From assembly GCF_965363235.1 (NCBI RefSeq), contig NC_134846.1:55293121-55357120 (forward strand): DNA of 64,000 bases, given 5' to 3'. The position numbers were made by a program, and so were the translations under genes. Under the pieces are notes generated by a model, which saw nothing but the letters and a program-made list of their open reading frames with translations, had not been told where the DNA came from and did no database searches. This DNA comes from Mytilus galloprovincialis. Lineage: Eukaryota; Mollusca; Bivalvia; Mytilida; Mytilidae. This document shows, in pieces, positions 46,961 through 59,219 of this stretch. The stretch's first letter is position 1. Each line of letters opens with the position of its first letter.

Positions 46961-47869
46961 TCAATTATACTTAACCTTGAAAATATGTTTCCTGACTACT
47001 TCCCCATTTTTAATGACATATATAAAATACGTGTTTCCTGATGCTGATGTAAAATAAATCACTCTTAAAATTGTTGTTAACTACAGCTGTTTCAGTAAGT
47101 TTTCTTTCTCTTGTTACATACATGTCATAATAGTGAACCTAAATATTATATAATCCACTTGAATATATAGATATTTATCATATATTTAGTAGTAAATACA
47201 GTAGTTTTGAATATTTAATAAATAGCCTGCTGTTTAATCCATATCGCGCAACTTTGATGCGCACCCTTTATCATACCCTTTATCGCACTCTGTATCACAC
47301 CCTACTCATTTTTTTCCATTTTTACATAAACTCCAATTTAATTTAGGCAAGTTTCTTCAGAATTTTTTTCCCTCAAAATGGGTCCTAAATATACGGTCAT
47401 TCAGGCGTGACGCAATTTATTGAATGATGTCATTGTTTGGAATGTGACGTCACAAACATCGAGTTTTCATATTTCTGACACAAGAAATGCACCTATAAAA
47501 AAGAACTCAATGAAATACCACACAAAACAAACACAATTTTTTTTTTAAAACAACAGCACGCAAATTGTAAGGTAGCCAACGTGCTTCGGGTGAGTACTTA
47601 ATCAGTTCTTTTAAAGCTTTTAAAACAAGACAAAAGAATAAATTAAGGTAAACCAGGTTCTAGGGAGCAGAAATCAGTTCATATATACTCTCCTGTTGAA
47701 ATATATGATAAAGCGTATAAAACATGCCTAAAGGCTCTCTGGCTGATATTGGTAACTCGGGATGATACGGCATATGATACGGATTTTGACATGTATTATT
47801 CTCTATATATTAATGAGAGGATTGAAAACCATATAGTTCTTAACAATATTAATAGCTAAGGTCATTTAT
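46961..47869. other. Gene-free AT-rich stretch
   Basis: Only a short run of CACCCTTTATCA-like repeats near 47,260-47,310 stands out. Confidence 0.5.
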
Positions 47870-47999
47870 ATGTTGGTATCAAAACAGTGTTATAACAAAG
47901 CTGACGATAGCATACAAAATAATATGTCCAAGAATAAAGTAACAATGCGACTCACTGTACAAAATAAAAATGCAAGTAAAAAGACTAGTTACTCTGCGA

Positions 48000-48497
48000 G
48001 TACTCTCAGATCTGTTCCTAGTGTCTTTGTGTTATCGGGATGTACAAGTACCCGGTCACGTCCAATTGTATGTTTGTCCATCTGATGAGTTAAGTCTTTT
48101 TCAACTGATTTTTATAGTTCGTTCTTATGTTGTACTGTTATACCACTGTCCCAGGTTAGGGAGAGGGTTGGGATCCCGCTAACATGTTTAACCCCTCCAC
48201 ATTATTTATGTATGTGCCTGTCCCAAGTCAGGAGCCTGCAATTCAGTGGTTGTCGTTTGTTTATGTGTTACATATTTTTATTTCGTTCATTTTTTTATAT
48301 AAATAAGGCCGTTAGTTTTCTCGTTTGAATAGTTTTACATTGTCATATCGGGGCCTTTTATAGCTGACTATGCGGTATTGGCTTTGCTCATTGTTGAAGG
48401 CCGTACGGTGACCTATAGTTGTTAATGTCTGTGTCATTTTGGTCTCTTGTGGACAGTTGTCTCATTGGCAATCATACCACATCTTCTTTTTTTATAG
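48000..48497. repeat. Composite dispersed repeat, including the copy matching 12,472
   Basis: The first half (to about 48,285; GGGATCCCGCTAACATGTTT, CCCAAGTCAGGAGCCTGCAA) matches 51,232-51,480 and 40,740-40,990. The second half (48,290-48,495) matches 12,472-12,675 almost exactly. The halves may be one longer element of which 12,472 has only the 3' part. Confidence 0.75.
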
Positions 48498-49540
48498 TTG
48501 GTCATTTATATTTCTATTTTTATTTTTATAATGGTAAATTTCGATTGTAAGCCTTTTTTCTGAAGTTAACCATCACTGTTAATAAGGGGTAATGAACTAC
48601 GCAGGTATCGTCCTAGCAATGGCATCTATCAATTGTATTTGTTTTTCACATATTCGGGGAAGTAAACATATTCTTTTATTTGTGTAACGTCTATCTCTGG
48701 AAGTAATGGTGAGAATGTCTGATTTATATGCAAATCTAGAGACATATATACTATAAATGTCTCTAGAAAACTTATTTTTTCATTTCGAAGTATTTCTCTC
48801 TTGTATTGAGTTCAGTTTAACGTTATTGCAAGGAAAATCAGTACACCGAACACGTACTGAAAAAAACTACTCTCAAAAGGTTGGGATTCACGTCTGCTTA
48901 TGCAACACAGACAAGGCAAAAAAGTTAAAACAAAATATCAATGAGAAATGTTGATCTTAGTTGTATTAATTTATGAATGATAGTGCTGTACTTTTAGAAA
49001 AAAGTCGTTTAAATAAATCGGAATATGCAGCATAGTTAAATTTTATGCGACAAATATAAGAATGATCAAGGATTTTATAGTTTTTTTTCTCTCGAAATGT
49101 TCAGTCACTGTCACACATACCATTTTTTTTCTACAGGTTAAGTTTAACGAGACTAATTTGTCACGTCATCTATTATGTTTTTTTTGAAAGGCAAAAATAT
49201 GAATATCAAAAGATGATCTATGGGTGCTTTACACTAAATCCATCACTTTCAAAATTAAATTCAATGCAGAATACAATATCTACAATCGTAGAAAGATTTA
49301 TTTTCTGTAGGTCGATACTAAGAGATGAAATAAATACCATCAACTAAATATAGAGATACGTTACACAATTGGTATACAACTTTTTTCTGGTAATGTTTGT
49401 CAAATTCTCCGTGTTGAATTAATTTTGTATATACCACGACGACACGTTTTCAAAAACGATTACCATGATTACGTTATACTAAATCTACAAAACTATTCTT
49501 TTTATATTGCACAAAGGCCATTTTCAAATAGATATTTTGA
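48498..49540. other. Gene-free AT-rich stretch
   Basis: No gene or clear repeat seen. Confidence 0.5.
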
Positions 49541-49545
49541 TATGA

Positions 49546-49589
49546 GCGTCACTGATGAGTCTTATGTAGACGAAACGCGCGTCTGGTGT
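49546..49589 (+). ncRNA. Hammerhead ribozyme motif (type I), complete core
   Basis: CTGATGA is at 49,552-49,558. Stem II is GTCT/AGAC with loop TATGT (49,559-49,571), then GAAA (49,572-49,575), then a very short stem III ending in GTC (cleavage expected after 49,583). Stem I pairs GCGTCA with TGGTGT. All core bases are intact. Minimal stem III motifs of this kind are known from Penelope-like elements and animal retrozymes, where dimers are the active form. Confidence 0.88.
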
Positions 49590-50036
49590 ACTAAAGTATA
49601 ATCCTGGTACCAGATGGTGAAGTTGAAATCATTCCTTGGTAAATTTTACGGACGCCATCACGAGTTGGTTGACCGTTATGGAATAGCCGTTTCACAAATG
49701 ATATCGGATATGTTCCTCACGTCGTAACTACAATCCCCTTCCCTTTCATGAACGCGACCTACCGAATTAGACTATTTACCGGATTTGTTATCACATAAGC
49801 AACACGACGGGTGCCACATGTGGATCAGGATCTGCTTACCCTTCCGGAGCACCTGAGATCACCCCTAGTTTTTGGTGGGGTTCTTGTTGTTTGTTCTTTA
49901 GTTTTCTATGTTGTGTCATGTGTACTATTGTTTGTCTGTTTGTCTTTTTAATTTTTAGCCATGGCGTTGTCAGTTTATTTTAGATTTATGAGTTTGACTG
50001 TTCCTTTGGTATCTTTCGTCCCTCTTTATCGTAACA
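49590..50036 (+). mobile_element. Penelope-like element 3' fragment joined to the hammerhead repeat
   Basis: After a short retrozyme-like tail (ATAATCCTGGTACC), the sequence changes at about 49,614 to the last coding segment of the Penelope-like reverse transcriptase region and its complete 3' non-coding segment, as in 46,110-46,600. Only the 3' end is present. Confidence 0.8.
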
Positions 50037-51231
50037 AGTGAACTTCTTTTGTTTTGATTGCCATTTTAATGAATCTGTTTTACCCGTTTCAAGTAATTTA
50101 TTCCTGAATCGGAACGTTGCTCTGGTCTACCTTCTTTTCGGAAGTTATGTTATTTATTTTACAAAATGTCATTTGATATGCATTCGATGTATGCACAGAA
50201 AACAATACCTTTATTACTTTTTAGATCTTACAATTGAATTTTGGCATGATTGAGGTTATAAATCATCAATTGTAAGTATATTCTGGAAAATATCTAAACT
50301 TTCACTCAAAAGAAATCAACAGTTTTTTTAGACTGCACCATTTGGGGTGGGGGGGGGGGCGGTTCTGTAAAGTTATTTTTTAATTCAGTCATAGATGTAT
50401 AAAGCCATATCTATACCATTTTGTTCCTTTAGAATTAATAAATGCTACGTGTGGTTTTTATACTTTTACAGTCTTCTTAATGACGTATGATTGCAAATAT
50501 AGATTACCGCACTTTCTTCAACCGAGAGCAAGGTCATATCGTAAAGTAAGATTTAAAAATGTAGAACAATTCAAAGGAGTAACGAACGGCCTGATTTATG
50601 CAAATCAGTTCACAAAAACACATATGACAGATATCAACCAATGACAAACAATGGCTTCCTCATTGAAGAAATAAAAACAACAACCATTTTTTTAAACTAA
50701 AAAGATTTTGTATAATTGCCAATTAGATAACTATCCATCATAGCCCAAAGGACAAGGATGTAAAAAATTAGAGGTCACTGTATGGCCTTCAACATCTGTA
50801 TAACCCATACCTTATATAAGCTATTCAAGACGCTCTATATCAAAATGTGAACAATTTCATATGGAAAATTATTGACATGCTTTTAGGTAAATACATTAAT
50901 CAAATCAATATTCCTGGCAGACAATTACCACTGCATCACAGGGTTCTGGCTTGGCATGGGTCATAAAGAATATTGCGGGGTTAAACTAAGTTGTGAGCCC
51001 TCAAACTTTCCTATAACATGGGACAGTTGTATAGCAGCATAATAATAAACTGTCAGTGAAATGCAAAAAGAAAAGAGTTCTACTCATCACCTTAAGTATT
51101 AAACGCATTTACTATCTAAGAAATGTCTTTGCAATGCCATATTGTTAAGTATCGACAGGAGTCAATGCTAGCAAAAGACAATATTCACAGATCTAATTAC
51201 AATATTAGATTTTAGACTTTCAGTCAATTTA
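50037..51231. other. Gene-free stretch with one decayed repeat
   Basis: 50,697-50,815 is a heavily diverged minus copy of the 12,472 repeat (GATTTTGTATAATTGCCAAT, TATGGCCTTCAACA). A G-rich run stands at 50,345-50,361. Nothing else was recognised. Confidence 0.5.
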
Positions 51232-51480
51232 AATTTCAATTTGTATCCATCTGATGAGTCAGCTTTTATCAATTGATTTTAATAGCTTGTTCTTATGTTG
51301 AACTGTTACACAATCATGACCACTGTCCAAGGTTAGGGAAGGGTAAGAATCCCACTAACATGTTTAACCCCGCCACATTCGTAAGTGATTGTCCCAAGTC
51401 AGGAGCCTGTAATTAATTGGTTGTCGCGATCGTTCGTTGCTGTGTTGGATACTAGTATTTGTTTTTCGTTCATTATTTTG
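51232..51480. repeat. Dispersed repeat related to 48,000-48,285
   Basis: Shared CCATCTGATGAGT, CACTAACATGTTTAACCCCG and CCCAAGTCAGGAGCCTGTAA. Confidence 0.7.
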
Positions 51481-52979
51481 TACATAAATTAGTTTTATAT
51501 ATATCAAAGATGTCTACAGGTACAGCTATACAAACCACATATCTGCATCTATCTAGTATTGTTTCAAACGAATAAAAAGAAACTTGATAGTTATTCCTTT
51601 TAAAATGTATACAGGACACAATAATTTAACAACAACCGTACAATTGTTTTGTTATAACATAACCACAATGAAATTTTGTTCATACACAATTGAAAAATAT
51701 ATCCGTTCAAAGGATATGTCTTACAATGCTGACTTAACACAACATTAAAATAATGTAAAACATGTAAATAAGATGTTTCTTAGTTTTTTTTTTGGGTGGA
51801 AAGTTTAACGTGTTACACGTTTCCCAAGGTAAGAACATTAAGCATAATGATTTATATGTTCTATAGAAGGCAATGTGTCAATTCATTTTTTTTATTGCAG
51901 ACATTTTGAAAATACTTTTAAGAAGAACGTACATTTGTTATTTGATACATGCACACAAAGAATTGCTTTGTGAACACTAATTGATTTGTATAATTTTTGA
52001 TTTATTCATATGCGTTGAAAATTTTAAACTGAATGCGCTTGTATCGCATGAATTAAAGTAATTTATACTTGCAGGTGTGCAATTAATGTCTATAAATTAT
52101 ATGCAATTGTCATACCTTGTTGTGAATTCACCCCATTCACATTTTGTAAGCATTCTAACTAATCAGAATATGGTCTTCCACAAATTCATTACTAAAAACG
52201 ATATCCGAAACCTCATTATTGTCAGATAATAAGCGTAGTTCGTATAATTTATTATATAAATCCCTTGTTTTATCAAGAAAATTCATAACTTTGATTTTCA
52301 TACAAGAGTTCCAATGTGAATTTCCATAAAATGTATCAAGGATAGTGTTGTTTTAGATAAATCACGCTTTATAATGACTCCGGATAACGAAAAGACGTAG
52401 TGGTATGAACTTATATAAAATGATATTTGGTAATTATTCAAAAGAAGATTGGACAAGCAAAAAAAAATAATTCAAGGAAACTGTGAACTTTTATGGATAA
52501 GAAATCTCCAAACTGCCTATCAACTCAGTCGCAATGCTACATTGGTAAGCTTTTACTTTGATAATCCAGATCCATTGATACTAAATGATGGTGCACAGTT
52601 TAATTCCTACTTATCACTTTGTAATAATATATCTATATTTACTCCCCTAACAAAGGAACTCAAATAACCAGAGCTTTTTGTAACCACAGGCTTTCGCTAA
52701 TACAGACCGATATTAAAATTATCAACATTTTTTTTAACTATTAAAGTATGCAATAATATAAAAAAATATAAATTTTCATAGCTTAGTGTTGTATTCAGTA
52801 TGAACATCGGAAGTAATAAATGTATTGTTCAAAATTATTATATTTCCGCTATCCTTTTCTAGATTTTAAATAGAATTAATCAAATAGTAATCCGAAAGTG
52901 ACATTTAAACATTACAGTCACTAAATATATTTGGTAAATTTGTTATGAGTTGGTAAAATCAAGTCGCCCGTGAACATAT
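51481..52979. other. Gene-free AT-rich stretch
   Basis: I see no gene or repeat that I can name; open frames are short and AT-driven. Confidence 0.5.
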
Positions 52980-54282
52980 CTAATTATAAAAGGACATTTT
53001 GGTCAGTCTTTATGAGGGAAAAGCATTTGATTGCAAAAGGTACTGATCAAATTGATTTCCTATGTGAGGGGACTGGATAAGAAGGATTTCAGCGCTTACA
53101 ACCATGTTTATCTGCCTTCATCAGCCTTCATGTTGATATTCATTCTCATAATGAGGAGTATTGGTGAGAGGGTACAATACGTTACTATTCATATCTTTAG
53201 CTTCTGTCATGCTGTTATCTTATTATGTACAGCAAATCGTACCTATATTCCACCAAAATAATGTTGAACTAACTTCTTGGTGTGATCTGGAATGTGGTAT
53301 AGATCCATTGCCATCCCTATCAATTTGTGTGGTTCTGATCGACATGCATTTGCCAGGGCTAATCATGCAACTGCAAAATTCTTATCTTTAGTCTTTACCT
53401 CACGTTTATTTGCCTTAGAACAGTAGTATGTTCAACACACCATGAAAAATCTGCGATGCCTCATTTCTTCATAGACGTATCGATGTTACCATTCTCTATC
53501 ATATACTTTGTCATCCTGTTTGACAATACAGAGAAGTAGATAGTCCTCTCTACGCTCATCAGTTAAATTGTTATAAACTGTGTATCTTTTTTTTTTCCTT
53601 TGGTACAAATCACCCTTCTGTAGAGTTTGTATGTTCTTGCCTTTTTTACAACCTCACTAACTTCTTTCCATGTCTGTTCCTTCGTTTCAAAGTCTATTGT
53701 AGGTTGTTGTTCTTCTTCAACTCTTAAACAATATTCCAAAAGTACCTCTCACACTTTGTCAAAGTGTGTTTTCTACTTCTTCCTTAATACAATGAAGTTG
53801 TCCTGTAATTCATCCACCCAACAGTGTTTTGTGTCGTTACATTAATATGGATTCTTGCTGAAATTCGCTATTTTATTCGCTTTCCTCTTAGAACTATTCT
53901 TGAGTTGTTCTGTCCTTCTAGTTCTTGTCTGTTTTAAACATATTTATTTCTAGTGGATTAGGAAACAACTTATTGCAACTTATATTAATCCCTTTTCACT
54001 TTGCAGGTGCAAGTGCTGCCTTGTAACGACATTGGCTTACTCGTTTTTGAAACCTACAAGGGTGTCTTTTACGTGCAAGATATATGGCTCTCTCTATTAA
54101 CACAGGTCAGCCATTTATCGTCCTTGTAATTTTTTCCCTGGAACGGGAATCGAACCAGGAGCCCCTGTGTTAGTAGTCCGATCCACTAATCACTACACCA
54201 CGGCTCTCTATTTTCTAGTTCTTCTCAACTCATCACTATTACTGTCTGTTAGTCAGATAATTCCTAGATGCTGAACCTCATT
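52980..54282 (-). mobile_element. Decayed LINE fragment (reverse transcriptase region)
   Basis: Minus-strand translation in several frames gives pieces of a non-LTR retrotransposon ORF. At about 53,640-53,740 it reads TWKEVSEVVKKART, the linker before the RT domain. At about 53,240-53,390 it reads LALANACRSEPHKL and YHIPDHTKKLVQHYFGG, around RT motif A. At about 53,110-53,170 it reads PILLIMRMNINMKA. At about 53,880-53,940 it has a basic stretch (KNSSKRKANK). Stops and frame changes are frequent, and the RT part between linker and motif A is missing. The SINE at 53,927-54,212 is inserted in it. I cannot assign the LINE clade. Confidence 0.7.
53927..54212 (-). mobile_element. tRNA-derived SINE nested in the LINE
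   Basis: Second copy of the 45,315 SINE with the same head (GAGAGCCGTGGTGTAGTGAT), B box GGTTCGATTCC and 3' body, but with about 70 bp missing inside. TTCTAGTTCTT flanks both ends exactly (53,916-53,926; 54,213-54,223), so the LINE was already there when it inserted. Confidence 0.88.
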
Positions 54283-54303
54283 GCTATAACTTTTTTTATT
54301 TTA

Positions 54304-54347
54304 GCGTCACTGATGAGTCTCATGTAGTCGAAACGGGCGTCTGGTGT
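54304..54347 (+). ncRNA. Hammerhead ribozyme motif, stem II mismatched
   Basis: CTGATGA at 54,310-54,316, stem II GTCT/AGTC with one mismatch, GAAA at 54,330-54,333, and GTC ending at 54,341. Stem I GCGTCA/TGGTGT is kept. Probably weaker than the 49,552 copy. Confidence 0.8.
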
Positions 54348-54661
54348 ATTAAATTATAATCCTGGTACCTTTGATAACTATTTACACCACTGGGTCGATG
54401 CCATTGCAGGTGTACGTTTCGTCCCCGAGGGTATCACCAGCCCAGTAGTCAGCACTTTCGTGTTGACATGAATATCAATTATATGGTAATTTTTATAAAT
54501 TTCCTCTTACAAAACTTTGAATTTTTCGAAAACTTAAGGATATTTTTTTTATTCCAGGAGTAGATTACCTTAGCCGTATTTGGCACAACTTTTAGGAATT
54601 TTGGGTCCTAAATGCTCTTCAACTTTGTACTTGTTTGGCTTCATAACTTTTTTTATGTGAA

Positions 54662-54704
54662 CGTCACTGATGAGTCTTATGTAGACGAAGTGCGCGTCTG
54701 GTGA
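54662..54704 (+). ncRNA. Hammerhead ribozyme motif, one core change
   Basis: CTGATGA at 54,667-54,673, perfect stem II GTCT/AGAC, GAAG in place of GAAA at 54,687-54,690, and GTC ending at 54,698. The core change probably lowers or abolishes self-cleavage. Confidence 0.78.
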
Positions 54705-54739
54705 ATAAATTATAATCCCGGTACCTTGGATAACTATTC

Positions 54740-55100
54740 TCTTGTACTGCGTGTTAAAGTCTTCGAGTTCGGTCCATAGCTGTTTAATTTTATATTTCTT
54801 CATTCTGTGTAGTAGCTGTCTTTGGTGTTCCTTCACGGAAACCATACTTAGGATAGCCAATGAAATTCTGTTTCTGGCTGTCATCTGTGTCTCCATCGTC
54901 ACTGGTCTTTCCTAGTCTCCATTCAGCCTAAGGTCACTTTCCAAAAGAAATTATTCGTATTAACAGATGGTTGTATTCTGCTTTTCTGCTGTCATAATCA
55001 TTTGACTGCCAATCTTCTTTCCTCATCTCTGAATCTCTGTCACTCTCTGTCGGTGCTTTGTTGTCTGATACATTCCGCTGAAAATGTAGCCTTCGTGTAA
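54740..55100. other. Unassigned segment between retrozyme repeat and reverse transcriptase element
   Basis: Minus-strand open stretches (54,902-54,740 and 55,167-54,934) have a charged, coiled-coil-like composition (LWTELEDFNTQYKR). They may be the 5' part of the LINE to the left, interrupted by the retrozyme repeat. I could not confirm this. Confidence 0.35.
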
Positions 55101-57500
55101 CTCGGTGAATGTGATGAATATTTTCTACTCGACTCCTCGACATAGACGCAGTTATGGTCATCGTCATTATACATCACCTTCTCTGCATGATGTATCTATT
55201 AATGACTTGCTGCCATTTATACAAAAGCCGTTAGGTATTCATCACATTCGCACGAAACTTTATTCATTACCCCTTTCAAAACTTCATTTTCTGTTCAATT
55301 TATGTTTGGAATCCACTGTTACAAACCCTCATTCAAACCAAAACAAAATTACAGCTATAATTTCGGATATTGCAAGTCACAGACTTTTCAAGCCAGTCTG
55401 CATTGGCAAAGATGAAAAAGAGAAAAGATATTTCCTTAATCTTTCCTTTGCCGACAAAGGTATCGATGGCGTCAATTTAGGTAATATCCTTCATCATAAA
55501 TTAGTTCAATCGAAAATACCTCCATATTTCAAAGACCAGTCTGTACCAATCATTTCTTATACCTATGCCAAACCTATTGCAACTAAAATTTTCAATTACA
55601 AACACGTTTTGCAGGATCTCGATATTGAAGACTTCAAGTCTAAACCTCCTGATTGCACTTGTGCTAGTTCCCAATTCACATACTTCTCTACGAAATGTGT
55701 TATCGAAAGGTCCGAAATATCGTGAGCCTAAATCCATCAATTGGAAATACAATTTTAAAATTTTGATGGATTCAATTGAGGATTATGCCAGGCAATGGGC
55801 TAAGCGCGAGAAGGAAGACGTAGACACTCTTTCCGAATGGATTAAGGCAATGAGGTCGTTGATACAAATCAGAATTAAGAAACTGAATAGGTCTATCAAT
55901 GCCCATGCTACGGCAATCTTTAAAGACCCAAATGCTGCAAAACACCTAACCTACCTCCATGACAATTATGTTGTTGTCCCCGCAGATAAAGCCCCAAACA
56001 ACATCGTTTTTGTGTGTAAAACTCATTACATTAACTGCTTGATAAACGAATTAGGTATTGACAATTCACTTGGAAACTCAACATATACCCTCACGACACT
56101 TACCAAAGAGGAAATCCTTGATAATCATAGGTCTGTTCTGTGTTCCTTTGGAATTTCAACTAAAGATGAAGAACTGGATCTTCCATCACTGTATTGCATA
56201 CCTAAACTACATGAGTGTCCTTACAAACAACGGTATATTGCTGGGTCTTCCAAGTGCTCCACGAAACCTCTTTCTAAATTATTAACATCTGTTTTATTAG
56301 CAATCAAAGACAGGCTTCAAAGTTATTATGAAACTACCTATTCTATAGGGGGCGTGAATCAGATGTGGATACTTAAAAATTCCAAAGATCTTTGAGAGTA
56401 CATACAATCTAACTCTATTTCATCTTGTAAAAGTATTAAAACATTTGACTTTTCTACTCTTTACACAAGTATTCCACATTCCAAACTAAGAGACAAATTG
56501 AAAGAGTTGGTATTGCTTTGCTTCATAAAAAAGAATGGACAACGTAGATACAAGTATCTTGTCTTAGGGAGGGATAAATCCTACTTTGTAAAGGACCACT
56601 CTGATTCAAACAAACAATTCTCTGAAACTGATATTATCAAGATGCTTGATTTCTTGATTGACAACATATTTGTTACGATCGGAGGACGTGTTTTTCAACA
56701 GACTGCCGGCATTCCAATGGGAACAAACTGTGCCCCTCTACTTGCCGACTTGTTTCTTTATTTTTATGAGGCTGACTTCATGCAGGAACTTCTTAGGAAT
56801 AAAAATAAGAAGTTAGCAATATCCTTTAACTCCTACTTTCCGCTATATAGATGATGTTCTTTCAGTAAATAATTCAAAATTTGGTGACTATGTGGAACGC
56901 ATCTATCCCATCGAGCTAGAGGTAAAGGATACTACAGATACAGTTAAATCGGTCTCATATCTTGACTTACATCTAGTAATTGACAATGAGGGTCGGTTGA
57001 AAACAAAATTTTACGAGAAAAGAGATGATTTCAGCTTTCCAATTGTGAACTTTCCATTTCTAAGTAGCAACATTCCAGCAGCACCTGCATACGGGATATA
57101 TATCTCCCAATTGATACGATATTCCCGTGCTTGCATTTCCTATCATGATTTTCTTGAGAGGGTTGCTGCTCACAAGGAAGCTATTAAACCAAGAGTTCAA
57201 AATAGTGAAGTTGAAATCATCCCTTCGTAAATTTTACGGACGCCATCACGAGTTGGTTGACCAATATGGAATAACCGTTTCCCAAATGATATCGGATATG
57301 TTTCCACGTCGTATCTACAATCCCCTTCCCTTTCATGAATGTGACCTACCGAATTAGACTATTTACCGGATTTGTTATCACATAAGCAACACGACGGATG
57401 CTGTTGTTTGTTTGTCTTTTTCATTTTTAGCCATAGCGTTGTCAGTTTGTTTTAGATTTATGAGTTTAGGTATCTTTAGTCCCTCTTTTTTTAACTTTTG
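55100..57500 (+). mobile_element. Penelope-like reverse transcriptase element, broken
   Basis: This is the longest copy of the family in the window. In order it shows an N-terminal region (from about 55,105), a palm region with a LYTSIP motif near 56,460, IPMGTNCAPLLADL near 56,710-56,755, a YIDD region near 56,845, the conserved C-terminal region to about 57,230, and the shared 3' non-coding segment to about 57,500. The motif set fits Penelope-like elements better than LINEs or LTR elements. No GIY-YIG endonuclease is visible. It looks broken, with a handful of breaks (about three to five). The close match to the 46-kb copy suggests fairly recent activity. A hammerhead-bearing repeat of the kind such elements carry lies 360 bp upstream. 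Confidence 0.82.
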
Positions 57501-59219
57501 CGTGATTGTAATTTTAAAAAAAATTATTAGCTTGAAAATTTGTGTTATTGTTAAATAACTCTAAACGTTTTCTTGTTTATTTTGCCATTATTTGTTTTGC
57601 GCATTTATTACCGTATCCACTATCGCCATTTATTCAGACGATAAAACTTCGCGTAATGTATCCTGTTTTTCTCTTTCTTCATTTTTTTTACTCGGAGTAA
57701 ATGAACAATGACACTAATGAAAACAAATAAACAAAGCAATTAATAAAAATGAAACAAAACACAACAAAGCAGAATAGCAAACAGTTAAGAATAATTTTTT
57801 GCTTGAAAACTTGGAAAATAAATTAGCCAATAAAGTAACATAAAATAAGAGCAATGTTCCTTGTTTGCTACACCGGCTTTGGTTTAATTGAAAGAAAGGA
57901 ATTGCACATACTGAATAGTGTGGAGGCAACCAATACAACCCTGAAAACACGCTGTTAAACTCAGGAGAAGAACATTTGATATGCTTGTGGGACAGTCTAA
58001 TATTAAGAGGCAATGCAACAAAATTTGTAACATTTCATTTGAACTTTGGTGGAAAGTTGTCCTGTTGGCAATCATTTACATCTTCTTTCTTTCATATTGA
58101 CAGAGTTCGACACCAACGCCGTTGAAGCGGGGTTGTTTCCATTCAATTATGTCCTTACTATAGCACTAACAGTGAAAAATAACTTCATAATTTTGTTAAT
58201 TGACCATTTATGTCACAATATCTTTGAAAACATGTCAAAGACTGTGCCTTTACTGATGAATTGACGAAACAGACAACTACCAGTGGCGTTGACCCAGTGG
58301 TAGGTTATAAGAATTACTAGTAGGTCAAATTCACAAAACACACTGAGGCATGAAATATCAACCAAAATACCTAGGTATACTAGAAACGTATGTTACTATC
58401 TTTGGCGAGAATCACACTTGTTCGATCTGCAATAAACGATCCTTCGTGTACGCCTTAAGCCAAACTTATAGAAAATTAATTATATGAGTAACACGAGAGG
58501 CGAAATATGCATGGTTCAAATAAGGACGTAAATGTCGGAATGTAAATTCCTAAATTCTAATCTATTTGATAACTTGAAATGGGTTTTTTTTGTAGGAGTT
58601 TAATTTACTTCAAAATGCATACTCTTTTATTATGATTACAACAAAGTTTTAATTGTAGTTTAACTGAGGTCTAACAAAATATATCACCTTCGTTTAAAGA
58701 TTATACACTTTTTGAAGTTGAAGAGTTTTGAAGGGGAAACATTTTTAGTATTTAGACAGTCCATATTATCTCATATACATATATATATATGGAACGACGT
58801 TAACCAAGTTACGTCCTTCGTATAATTGTGTATGCTATCATCACCTTGATGTGAATTTACAATTATATGGGAGCACAGGTGGTTTACATATATAAATTTT
58901 ATTGATCATAGCTGGCTTGCATTTTGATTTTTTATATTGTTTTAAATACTGCAGTTGTTGATGTCATTATAATGTGCTTTGAACGTTACAAGTTAAAGAT
59001 TTATGCACAGGCAAAGACGGTTTCGTTTTTTTATCATTATTTATCTTCAACCAGAATCTTGATAAAATGTTATGACAATATGCTTGATAAAAAAAGTTAT
59101 AAGATGATTCAGCAGATTTTTAAGCATTCTTTTTCTTTTTCATATACAATTGCTATAAAAAAAGTCATGATTATTTAATAGACATTTATGAAACTTTAAT
59201 TATAAGCAGCTCTTATTAT
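57501..59219. other. Gene-free AT-rich stretch
   Basis: 58,046-58,096 holds a short remnant of the 12,472 repeat (GTTGTCCTGTTGGCAATCAT). Nothing else recognised. Confidence 0.5.

Larger units (their letters stand above)
54283..54739 (+). mobile_element. Retrozyme-like repeat: one 357-bp unit between two hammerhead motifs
   Basis: Two hammerhead motifs in the same orientation bound a unit whose expected cleavage sites lie after 54,341 and 54,698, exactly 357 nt apart. Partial unit copies extend on both sides (ATAACTTTTTTTAT before the first and second motif; ATTATAATCC(T/C)GGTACCTT after both). This is the tandem layout of animal retrozymes and of Penelope-like element terminal repeats. The unit has no open frame. 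Confidence 0.85.

Noticed and set aside
47240-47320. Short CACCCTTTATCA repeats as a satellite
   Set aside because: Only three or four imperfect copies; too little to call.
55501-55752. Minus-strand open frame at 55,501-55,752
   Set aside because: It is a shadow of the Penelope-like reverse transcriptase region.
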